Source of the DNA: an uncultured Clostridia bacterium
GTDB lineage: Bacteria; Bacillota; Clostridia; Christensenellales; CAG-917
Assembly: GCA_947165815.1 (NCBI GenBank)
Contig: CAMVBZ010000005.1
Span: 1-33,979 of the forward strand
Length of the DNA: 33,979 nucleotides
Direction: 5' to 3'
This document shows, one piece after another, positions 1 through 8,284 of this stretch (its first letter is position 1; each line of letters starts with the position of its first letter). Under the pieces are notes generated by a model. That model had not been told where the DNA came from. It did not search any database and saw nothing but the letters and a program-made list of their open reading frames with translations. A program made the position numbers and the translations under genes.

Positions 1-1160
1 TCTAATTGATTTGCATCTTCTTCCAACTGTTGTTCTATGTTCTTATCATTATCAACATCATTATTATACATTCCATTTTCTTCTTCTTGTATATTTTTTG
101 CAACATGTAATTGGAAGCTTGCGTCTAATTCTTGTTGTTCCTCTTCATTTTGTACTACATTCTCTTGTTGTACATTGTTGTTTGCTTGTGCGGCTAAATA
201 AGCATCTACATCTGGAATTGGATTGGAATTGCTTTCTTTCATAACGTTTAGAGTATTTTCTCCATATTCTTTTATGTTATTTTGAGCAACGTTCATAAGA
301 GCACGGTATTTTCCCTCATATTCCCTAGATTCTTCATTGGCCATTAGAGTTTTAATACAGAATAATGCTCTATCCTTTGATTTTCCAGTTAAACCTTCTA
401 ATTGTTGGACAGTTGGAATACCATCTCCATCATATCCAGGGATCTTATATTTTAAATATGCTTTTGCAGCATTATCTACTTCTTCTCTTGTTGCATTCCC
501 TTTCTCTCTTTCATTAAATGTTTTTTGGAAATCCTTAAATTCTTTAGATGTTCTACGGAACACGGTTTCAAAGAACCCCGGTTTGATTTCATTTCTTGCA
601 TCTTTAAGTGGATAATCTGACTCATTTGGGAACATATTCTCAAGGAAAAGCATATCGTTCTTTACATCGGCATTCTGGGCTTCATAAGCGGCATATGATC
701 CTTCTTTTCCTTGTAAAAGTTTAAATGCATTCTTTAATTTTTCCTTCTTCTCTGCCTTTTCCTCTTCTGTTTCATTTGATTGAGCATCTAGAGCAGGATC
801 CTCTTGTAAATTACCTTCAGCTAGGTTTCTTGTAATTGTCTCTGGAGCAAGTAAGAACATACTTGTCATGGTATTAGACATTGATTGGTCTTCGCCTTCT
901 TCCATATCAAAATGAATTTGTGTGTTCATCTCTACAGAGTATCCTTTATCTTCTTCTAAGTTGATAATGGTCTCGGCTATATTCTTCTTTGCAGCATAAA
1001 TGAGTCCATTCAATGCTTGTTGGTCTGTTTCGTTATTCTCCATGTTCTCTGCAATGTAGTTTACTAAAATTTGCATCTTTTCCATAGGATGCTTTACAAC
1101 ATAACTATCATTGTTTTTTGTTCCACCAAGTTGATATAATAAATCGCTAACTAATAACAT
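1..1160 (-). CDS. Paralog family member P1 (unknown function), C-terminus beyond the window's left edge
   Basis: Absent from ORF track because there is no stop in the window. Reverse-strand translation from ATG at 1160 is open to position 1 (MLLVSDLLYQLGGTKNNDSYVVKHPMEKMQILVNYIAENM...GFFETVFRRTSKEFKDFQKTF...). Shares the G-F-[FW]-E-x-x-F-x-x-T-S-K-x-[FY]-K-x-F motif with the three neighbouring ORFs. RBS-like AGAGGTG upstream. Confidence 0.85.
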   Translation of the reverse strand, partial: MLLVSDLLYQLGGTKNNDSYVVKHPMEKMQILVNYIAENMENNETDQQALNGLIYAAKKNIAETIINLEEDKGYSVEMNTQIHFDMEEGEDQSMSNTMTSMFLLAPETITRNLAEGNLQEDPALDAQSNETEEEKAEKKEKLKNAFKLLQGKEGSYAAYEAQNADVKNDMLFLENMFPNESDYPLKDARNEIKPGFFETVFRRTSKEFKDFQKTFNEREKGNATREEVDNAAKAYLKYKIPGYDGDGIPTVQQLEGLTGKSKDRALFCIKTLMANEESREYEGKYRALMNVAQNNIKEYGENTLNVMKESNSNPIPDVDAYLAAQANNNVQQENVVQNEEEQQELDASFQLHVAKNIQEEENGMYNNDVDNDKNIEQQLEEDANQL

Positions 1161-1191
1161 ATAGTCACCTCTTCTTCCTTTATTTGATTAC

Positions 1192-1226
1192 ATTATAACA
1201 TATCATGTGCAACAAATATGCAACAA
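1192..1226 (-). promoter_or_regulatory. Direct-repeat promoter (TTGTTGCA-N3-TTGTTGCA-N10-TATAAT, extended -10 TGTTATAAT) for P1
   Basis: Minus strand reads TTGTTGCATATTTGTTGCACATGATATGTTATAAT; repeats offset by 11 bp. Confidence 0.75.
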
Positions 1227-1271
1227 TTTAATACTTTTTTATTAAATTTTTTTATTTTTTTTATAAATAAC

Positions 1272-1297
1272 AAAAAACCCTGACGGTTAAATCAGGG
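1272..1297 (-). terminator. Rho-independent terminator downstream of P2
   Basis: Minus strand CCCTGA-TTTAACCG-TCAGGG followed by TTTTTT. Confidence 0.85.
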
Positions 1298-1329
1298 CTT
1301 TGTTTTATATTTAAGAGTTTTTAACTATG

Positions 1330-2418
1330 TTATTGTTCCATTGACATATCAGGATCATCTATATCGACTTCTTCTTCCATGTTATTTTTTATATCCTTAA
1401 ATTGTTCTTCAAAGTTTATTTCTTCAATTTTATTGATGTCATTTACTAAATTATCTTGTAAATTTTTATTTAATTCGTTAGATACTGCTTCTTCTCTTGC
1501 GATAAGAGGATCTTTTGAGTTTAATTCCATTGTTTTTTCAAATGTCTCTTTTTCATTAGCTTCTTTTAATACTTGATTAGCAGAATCTTTTAATAATTTC
1601 TCTCTTTGATCAAAACCATTAGACTTTGCAGTACCTTTTAGTACAGCAATACAAGATTGAATTCTATTTATTGACTTTTGGTCTAATTCAGCAATTTCGT
1701 ATTCTTTTGGTAGATTTACTCCATCAAAATCAGGGAATTTATGCTTTATATAATCTCTTGCAGCCTTGTTTAAATCTTCTCTTGAAGTCTTGCCACCTTC
1801 CATTCTATCTTTGAATGCTTTTTCAAATGTCTTATATTGCTTTGAAGTTCTTCTAAATGTTCTTTCCCAGAATCCTGGCTTACATGCATCTAATGTGTCT
1901 TTGATTGCATTTTCTTCTGGAACGCCAGCTTCACCTAAATATTGAACAATATTTAATTTGTCATGTAATTGTGGAGCTTTTTCCTTCTCATAGTTGGAAT
2001 ACATTTTTTCTTTTCCATCTAAAGCATCAATTGCTTGTTTAAGCTTATTTTTCTTTTCAAATTGTGCATCATCACATTCTCTTAACTTCTCTTTTAACAT
2101 TACCTTAATGGTTGTTTCTGGAGCTTTTACGAATTTAGCCATGATGTTGTTTGCTTTTTGATAATCTCCGATAGCTGGATTTTCAGCAATTATTTTTCTG
2201 CTCTTGGTATTTGCTTTAGCTTCTTCTTTAGCATGTAATACTGTTTCAAGAATATTTTTCTTTCCAACATTAATTACTTCAAATAATTTTTCATTATTTG
2301 TATTCTTGCCATCATTGTTCTCTACAATATAATCTACTAATTTGTTTAATTTTAAATATGGATGTTCTCCCTTTCTGGTTGCACCTAAATTGTTTAATAA
2401 TGTTTTTGAATTAAGCAT
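1330..2418 (-). CDS. Paralog family member P2, unknown function (362 aa with corrected start)
   Basis: ORF track gives start 2475, but that lies upstream of the -10 box. ATG at 2418 (MLNSKTLLNNLG...) has a good RBS (AAAGGAGA). Motif GFWERTFRRTSKQYKTFEKAFKDR. Confidence 0.85.
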   Translation of the reverse strand: MLNSKTLLNNLGATRKGEHPYLKLNKLVDYIVENNDGKNTNNEKLFEVINVGKKNILETVLHAKEEAKANTKSRKIIAENPAIGDYQKANNIMAKFVKAPETTIKVMLKEKLRECDDAQFEKKNKLKQAIDALDGKEKMYSNYEKEKAPQLHDKLNIVQYLGEAGVPEENAIKDTLDACKPGFWERTFRRTSKQYKTFEKAFKDRMEGGKTSREDLNKAARDYIKHKFPDFDGVNLPKEYEIAELDQKSINRIQSCIAVLKGTAKSNGFDQREKLLKDSANQVLKEANEKETFEKTMELNSKDPLIAREEAVSNELNKNLQDNLVNDINKIEEINFEEQFKDIKNNMEEEVDIDDPDMSMEQ

Positions 2419-2451
2419 AGTTTTTCTCCTTTTGTCATCTATTGTAATTGT

Positions 2452-2486
2452 ATTATAACATACGCTGTGCAACAAATATGCAACAA
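2452..2486 (-). promoter_or_regulatory. Direct-repeat promoter for P2
   Basis: Minus strand TTGTTGCATATTTGTTGCACAGCGTATGTTATAAT; 11-bp repeat period, 10 bp to TATAAT, extended -10. Confidence 0.75.
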
Positions 2487-2530
2487 TTTAATACTTTTTT
2501 TAAAATTTTTTTAATTTTTTTCTAAATAAC

Positions 2531-2556
2531 AAAAAACCCTGACAGTTAGATCAGAG
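2531..2556 (-). terminator. Rho-independent terminator downstream of P3
   Basis: Minus strand CTCTGA-TCTAACTG-TCAGGG (one G:U pair) followed by TTTTTT. Confidence 0.8.
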
Positions 2557-2594
2557 TCTTTTGTTTTAAATAGGGGGAAAATTATAATCAATCT

Positions 2595-3854
2595 TTAGTT
2601 ATCTAAAGATAAATTATCCATTTTAACGTTTTTGTCTTCCTGAATATCATTTATATCAATTTCTATCTTGTTGTCTTCAAGTTCAGAAATATCTTTAATT
2701 GCCATTTCTTTATTATTTTCTTTGCTTACTTCTACATCTATAAAGGCATTTACTTTTTCAGGTTCATAGAAATTATTTATGTTTCGTTGTGCATTTTGCT
2801 CTAATAATTGAGATCTTCCTTCATATGCTTCACTATCACGAATTGAAGCTAATGAATTGTATGCAAGCATTGCTCTGTCTTTTCCTACTCCAGATAATTT
2901 TTCAATATCTTCCAAATTTGGCAAACCTTCTCCGTTATAGCCAGGAATTTTATGCATTAAATAATCTTTTGCTGTATCCTCAACTCTATCTCTTGTTGTT
3001 TGACAATCATTTCTTTTTTTAAGTGCTTCTGCAAATGCTTTGTATTCTTTAGATGTTGTATTAAACATTTTTTCAAAGAATCCTTTTTTATTACACTTAT
3101 TTAAAGCTTCTTGAATTGGATTCTTCCCATTGAATTCAGGCATACGCTTCATAAGATTGATCTTATCATTGGCAAGTTTACCTTCTTCATATACGTAAGT
3201 ATTGTAATTATCTCCTTCCATTTCAACTAATAATCCCGCGAGATTATATTTATATGGATCTACATTATTACCATTTACGACTTCTGCATTATCTATCTTA
3301 TCCATTGCCATTTTGACAAATTGGTCTGCAGACTCAGCCTTCTTCTCTGCTTCATATAATGCATCTTCAGCTTTTTCTTTTTCGTCTGGTGTTTTGGCAT
3401 TATCTAAGTCTTCTTGTGCTTTTTTCTTTTCTTCTAAAGCTTTATCTTTGAATTGTAATGCTTTATCTAAGTCTTTCTCGGCTTCGTTTTTGTTTTTCTG
3501 TATTTCGTCTGCGTTTTTGGTGTCTTTGCCTTCTGCAATATTTCTTAATTTATTGGTAAGAGTAGCAACAGGATTTTTTATAAATTTAGATAATTCAACA
3601 TTTTCTTTTTTGGAATTATAAGTATCAAAATCATATTCTCCGATTTCATTTGCCTCAACAGATTCCAAAGTACTTTCTGCAATTTGCAACTTTCCAGCAT
3701 ATATGACTTCTTTTAATACTGCCTTATCCTCTTCGGTATCGGTCATGTTGTCTGCAATATATTTAGTCATAAGTTCAAGTTGTTCAACTGGACTCGCTTT
3801 TTCTAATGGATTTTTCTTATTTATTGCCCTTAATAATCCTCTAACACTTATCAT
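2595..3854 (-). CDS. Paralog family member P3, unknown function, with an inserted charged coiled coil (419 aa)
   Basis: ORF; motif GFFEKMFNTTSKEYKAFAEALKKR and following DYLMHKIPGYNGEGLP align to P1 (AYLKYKIPGYDGDGIP) and P2 (DYIKHKFPDFDGVNLP). Confidence 0.87.
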   Translation of the reverse strand: MISVRGLLRAINKKNPLEKASPVEQLELMTKYIADNMTDTEEDKAVLKEVIYAGKLQIAESTLESVEANEIGEYDFDTYNSKKENVELSKFIKNPVATLTNKLRNIAEGKDTKNADEIQKNKNEAEKDLDKALQFKDKALEEKKKAQEDLDNAKTPDEKEKAEDALYEAEKKAESADQFVKMAMDKIDNAEVVNGNNVDPYKYNLAGLLVEMEGDNYNTYVYEEGKLANDKINLMKRMPEFNGKNPIQEALNKCNKKGFFEKMFNTTSKEYKAFAEALKKRNDCQTTRDRVEDTAKDYLMHKIPGYNGEGLPNLEDIEKLSGVGKDRAMLAYNSLASIRDSEAYEGRSQLLEQNAQRNINNFYEPEKVNAFIDVEVSKENNKEMAIKDISELEDNKIEIDINDIQEDKNVKMDNLSLDN

Positions 3855-3885
3855 ATTTTTCTCCGAATTCCCATCTTGTATCTAT

Positions 3886-3920
3886 ACTATAACAAATCGA
3901 GTGCAACAAACGTGCAACAC
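3886..3920 (-). promoter_or_regulatory. Direct-repeat promoter for P3
   Basis: Minus strand GTGTTGCACGTTTGTTGCACTCGATTTGTTATAGT; 11-bp period, 10 bp to TATAGT, extended -10. Confidence 0.72.
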
Positions 3921-3943
3921 ATTTGCTAATTTTTAAGAATTAT

Positions 3944-5569
3944 TTACATATTTACTTCATCCAACTCGCCTATTTCTTCTCCACCATCAAGATTTTGGTT
4001 ATTAGATGGTGCATCTTGTTCAACATTGTTTTTATCAACATTGAGATTTAGGAAGTTCATAATGTCTTGATTTAACTCTTTATAATTATCTAAATTGTTT
4101 TCATTCTTTTCTTCTACATCTTCTATATTTAAGAATGACTCACCTATTGATTTCCTATTCTCTGGATCTGCATATAATTTATTTTCGATTTTGTTTCTTA
4201 TAACATCATCTGCCTTTTTCATATAAGTTAATGTTTCTTTTACATTATGAACAAAATCCATTCTTCCCTTACTTGTTGTATCCATCTCCTCATAAGACTT
4301 GCCTTGAGATATCTTGTGTTGCTCATAGGCATCTGCTTTTTCAAACAACTTGTCTCTATTTAAATAGTCTTTGGACTTTGGATTATTGTATTCTTCAAAT
4401 TGTTTTATGAATGCCTTGTATTCGTTAGATGTTCTTCTAAATACACGTTCAAAGATGTTACCTTTGTTTTGGTCTTTAATTTTAGGAATATCAAATGCTT
4501 CTCCACTTACATCCGCATATTTCTTTTGCCATAATCCTAAATATTCTGTTTCATATTCTTTAGAAATATTTCTAATGTGCCAAATCTCATCTTCTGTTCT
4601 TTTACGTATGCTTAAATTAGGATTGTCAGGATTATTCATTACGTCATCAAAGCTAACTTCTTTATATGTGCCATCATCTTGTCTTTCTAGTGCTACATGA
4701 CTTAAGAAGAATCCTTTATTAAGCTGCATACCTTGTTGCATTAATTTATTATAATATTCCTTAGGTTGCTCAACAGATGAATCTGTCCATAGTGCATTCA
4801 ATACTGAGTTTCTAATTTCTGGTCTTGCATCATTACCTGCATACTTTGGACCACTAGCCATTAATATTGATGCTTGTTGTGGTGTAAGTTTTGGCATTGT
4901 GAAATATGCTGATCCTAAAGATGCATAAGCTTCTCTTTGTGCTACACCAAGAGATTCAATTGGCTTTTTCATACTTTTTATGGCATTTTTCATTTCTGGA
5001 GTTGCCCATTCTAAAGCATCACCTTTTACAATAGTGGCAAATACAAATGCATCCTCAACTACTTCTTGGTTAAAATCATAATAGTCACAAAGTTTGCCCT
5101 TATCATCTAAGGATTCATAATATGCTTGTGGATTAGTATCCATAATATTTTTTAACTTTGTGTAAAGTAAAGCTTCTGGATTTTTAACATAATTTGAATA
5201 TAGTTTTTCGTTGTATGCATTAGATTCAGGAGAACCATCTGTCTTAAATGCAAATTGAATGTTTCTATTTAAATAGTTTCTATTATCTGGTGCTTTACCA
5301 TATTGACTTTCCAATTTTGCATAGATTAGTTCTTGCTGTTGAAGTTTTTGCTCTCTAAGTATACTACGTTTATAGCGAGATACTTCATCTGGATCATTTA
5401 ATTTGCTTAAAAATGCTTTCTCATCATATTGTATCTTCATGTTATCTGGAAAGTGAGAATTGAAATCATTAATATATGCTAAATGCTCAGCAATCAATTT
5501 AGTTTTTTCAGCTTCACTTAATAGATTCTCATTTTCTTCAATTTTTACTTCTTCATTTTTATTTGGCAT
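3944..5569 (-). CDS. Paralog family member P4, unknown function; last gene of the T4SS operon (541 aa)
   Basis: ORF with RBS (ACAGGAGGCAAATC-ATT-ATG). Motif NIFERVFRRTSNEYKAFIKQFEEY, plus KNPEALLYTKLKNI similar to P3 KNPVATLTNKLRNI. Short gap to the upstream VirB4 gene and no separate promoter repeat. Confidence 0.85.
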   Translation of the reverse strand: MPNKNEEVKIEENENLLSEAEKTKLIAEHLAYINDFNSHFPDNMKIQYDEKAFLSKLNDPDEVSRYKRSILREQKLQQQELIYAKLESQYGKAPDNRNYLNRNIQFAFKTDGSPESNAYNEKLYSNYVKNPEALLYTKLKNIMDTNPQAYYESLDDKGKLCDYYDFNQEVVEDAFVFATIVKGDALEWATPEMKNAIKSMKKPIESLGVAQREAYASLGSAYFTMPKLTPQQASILMASGPKYAGNDARPEIRNSVLNALWTDSSVEQPKEYYNKLMQQGMQLNKGFFLSHVALERQDDGTYKEVSFDDVMNNPDNPNLSIRKRTEDEIWHIRNISKEYETEYLGLWQKKYADVSGEAFDIPKIKDQNKGNIFERVFRRTSNEYKAFIKQFEEYNNPKSKDYLNRDKLFEKADAYEQHKISQGKSYEEMDTTSKGRMDFVHNVKETLTYMKKADDVIRNKIENKLYADPENRKSIGESFLNIEDVEEKNENNLDNYKELNQDIMNFLNLNVDKNNVEQDAPSNNQNLDGGEEIGELDEVNM

Positions 5570-5610
5570 AATGATTTGCCTCCTGTTTTATGTATTCTAA
5601 TTGGCCATTT

Positions 5611-8274
5611 TTATTTATTTCCCTCACCAAACAATTGTTGTGAGTTTTGAGATGCTACGATACTTATGTTCGTTCTGCTTGTTGGAGATGTAATAATAAA
5701 TGCATCACCTCTTGGGTTATTAACAATTTGATCTTGCTCAGCTTCGTTAATTTGTCCAGCTTTGTCATAAAGTGTGCACAAGTCATCCATATCGTTTGGA
5801 GAAAGTGCAAAGATGAATGAATATTGACAAGCATTAATAATTGCTGTGGACTTTCTAACAATTTCTTCACTTCCAACAAAGTCTTTAATGTTCTGTGTAA
5901 TTACAATTTGCATACCATTATACTTTCTAATACGCTTTGCAAGTTGGTACATAAAGTCTAATGCTACTGGATACTTAGGATCAATGAATACGTGTGCTTC
6001 ATCAATTGCAACTACTATCTTTCTGTTTGTGCCATGCTTAATGTTGAAATCTCTATTTTTGATAATTTCATTATCAAGCCACTTTAATACCATTAACATC
6101 TGTGCATTTGCAATAACTCCATTCTTGTTTGCAAGCAAGCTTTGGAAGTTGAATACGGTAAAGTTTTCTTTAACAGTAAGAGTACTTTCTCCGTTCCATA
6201 AATTTGCGTTTCTTCCGTCCCCTGCAAACTTGGAGATGTAGTTATGTAATATTCTTAGTTGTGTAATGTCGTAATCAACCTTTGCTTTTTCTAACTTCTT
6301 GTCAATTAAAACCTTTAAATCATCAAATGTTGGATAATCACTTGGTTTTAAGTCTGCAAAGTTTGTTTTTGAATTAATCTTCATTGCCTTGTATAAATCA
6401 ACAATAATGTTATTTAAGTACTCAAGAGCTTCAGAAGATATTCCTTCAAGAGCAACTCTAAAGAACTCTTCTAGGAATTGGAGATGTACTGAGAAGTTAT
6501 TAACTTTAGACTCACTCCCTTCTTCATCCCCTTCAAGTGTTGTAATAACATGGAATGGATTAATTCTACCCTCGCTAGCTGTTCCTACGTCTATAAGTCT
6601 TCCACCTATATTTTGAGCGAGATATGTATATTCATTTTCAGGGTCTAAGATAAATATCTTACAATTTTCTGCGGAAAGTTGCGTTAATATGGTTTTCGTG
6701 GCGTAGGATTTGCCAGAACCGGACTTACCGATAATTACCATATTTGAGTTGACCCTCTCGTAATCGCGCTTAAAGAAGTCTACAATGACTGGATAACCAT
6801 TCTCTGTTCCTAAGATACATCCTGTATCATCCATAACATTAGATAATACGAATGGGAAACATGCTGCAACAGAACCAGAGTGAATTGCTCTTTGGAATTC
6901 TGTCATGGAATCTAATCTTGAAATGTTTGTAGATATAAATGCTAAGTCCTGTCTGAAATAGTTATCAAATAGTTCAAAGCCTTCTTCAGCAAATATACGT
7001 CTTATTGCTTTCTTTGTTGTCTTTACTATATCTTTTGTGGCATTTTCGCCAGGATAAATTGTTATGTGTATTGTAACTCCATATAATGATTCGTTATCAT
7101 TTTGGAGCATTTTTAAAACTTCAACTAATGTGTTGATATGTGTTTGCTTGTCAATTAAGGATGATGCACGATAACTTTGATCGGATTGAGATGCAAGTTC
7201 TTGAATGGATCTATCTATCATTCTTACAGCTTTTGCCTTATCAAACTGAGTAAGATTCATTACAACCTTTGTATTAGGTATATTGAAAATTCTATATCCC
7301 CAAGCATTGAGAACTGTAATAGGTAAATTTCTTACTGTGTATGTAAAGCACTGCTCTCCATCTACAACTGCACCTGTTGCTTTGAACTCAATCTCTGTTG
7401 GTTTAATCCATGACATGAATTCTTCTGGTGCAATTATATCTGCATCCTCTTCTTCAAACTTGGATGTGAATGTGTATTTTAAGAAAATTCCTAATTCCTT
7501 TGTGTCTAATACATGAGATGTCATTCCAATTGCTGAAAAAGTTGCTATTGCATCGTTGAATATTGAATCTATAATTTCTTTGCTTGGATCATAAATAACA
7601 AGATAATAGAAAGGTCTTCTAATTGGTGTTTCGTGTGTTAATACAGAATATGTTCTAATTCTATCGTCTATAACTTTAATCCTTGCATCCAATTCAGCCT
7701 TTGTTAATTCACCAGTGTCAAAGAGTTTATATAGACTTTCTTTCTTCTTCTCCTCATCTACCATGTAAGATTCAAAGGAAAGCTTTCTATCTATCTTTAC
7801 AATAGATGCTTTGGATTTGTCTGCTATTTCTCTAATAATCTTTCCAAAACCTTCGTCAATGATTTGGTCTTGTCTATACTCAGAAAGCAAACTAAACTCT
7901 CTTGGGTCTATTTGTAAAACTCCAGCAAAATAATCACTATATTCAATATATCCATCTTTTACATTCTTGAATGGAATGAAGTTGTCTATGCTGTTTTGTG
8001 AACCTGTTGTGGATTTAGTATATTTTTTGGTTGAGAAAATATATTTTATCGCATGCACCAAGAAAATATAGAATTTCTGTCCTTCAAATGGAATGAATAG
8101 TCCAACAACTAAAATTACAACAACGCCAATAAGTACAAATCTAATAATTCCTAGATTTGATACAAATAGCAATACGATTACTGCTAATGCGAGCAAAGCA
8201 ATAAGTGTATCTACAATAGAAATGTTTTTGAAAAATTGTATTTTAACCTTCGCGGTTCTTGGTATTATTCTCAT
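5611..8274 (-). CDS. virB4: VirB4-family T4SS ATPase with N-terminal PrgI/VirB3-like membrane segment (887 aa)
   Basis: Walker A VIIGKSGSGKSYATKT, Walker B KIVVAIDEAHVF, AKRIRKYNGMQIVITQNIKD typical of VirB4/TraC; about 90 N-terminal residues with hydrophobic helices. Confidence 0.92.
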   Translation of the reverse strand: MRIIPRTAKVKIQFFKNISIVDTLIALLALAVIVLLFVSNLGIIRFVLIGVVVILVVGLFIPFEGQKFYIFLVHAIKYIFSTKKYTKSTTGSQNSIDNFIPFKNVKDGYIEYSDYFAGVLQIDPREFSLLSEYRQDQIIDEGFGKIIREIADKSKASIVKIDRKLSFESYMVDEEKKKESLYKLFDTGELTKAELDARIKVIDDRIRTYSVLTHETPIRRPFYYLVIYDPSKEIIDSIFNDAIATFSAIGMTSHVLDTKELGIFLKYTFTSKFEEEDADIIAPEEFMSWIKPTEIEFKATGAVVDGEQCFTYTVRNLPITVLNAWGYRIFNIPNTKVVMNLTQFDKAKAVRMIDRSIQELASQSDQSYRASSLIDKQTHINTLVEVLKMLQNDNESLYGVTIHITIYPGENATKDIVKTTKKAIRRIFAEEGFELFDNYFRQDLAFISTNISRLDSMTEFQRAIHSGSVAACFPFVLSNVMDDTGCILGTENGYPVIVDFFKRDYERVNSNMVIIGKSGSGKSYATKTILTQLSAENCKIFILDPENEYTYLAQNIGGRLIDVGTASEGRINPFHVITTLEGDEEGSESKVNNFSVHLQFLEEFFRVALEGISSEALEYLNNIIVDLYKAMKINSKTNFADLKPSDYPTFDDLKVLIDKKLEKAKVDYDITQLRILHNYISKFAGDGRNANLWNGESTLTVKENFTVFNFQSLLANKNGVIANAQMLMVLKWLDNEIIKNRDFNIKHGTNRKIVVAIDEAHVFIDPKYPVALDFMYQLAKRIRKYNGMQIVITQNIKDFVGSEEIVRKSTAIINACQYSFIFALSPNDMDDLCTLYDKAGQINEAEQDQIVNNPRGDAFIITSPTSRTNISIVASQNSQQLFGEGNK

Positions 8275-8284
8275 CTATATTCTC

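Noticed and set aside
5664-5879. 71-aa minus-strand ORF overlapping the virB4 3' end
   Set aside because: Alternative frame inside virB4, without RBS; the VirB4 frame has clear conserved motifs.
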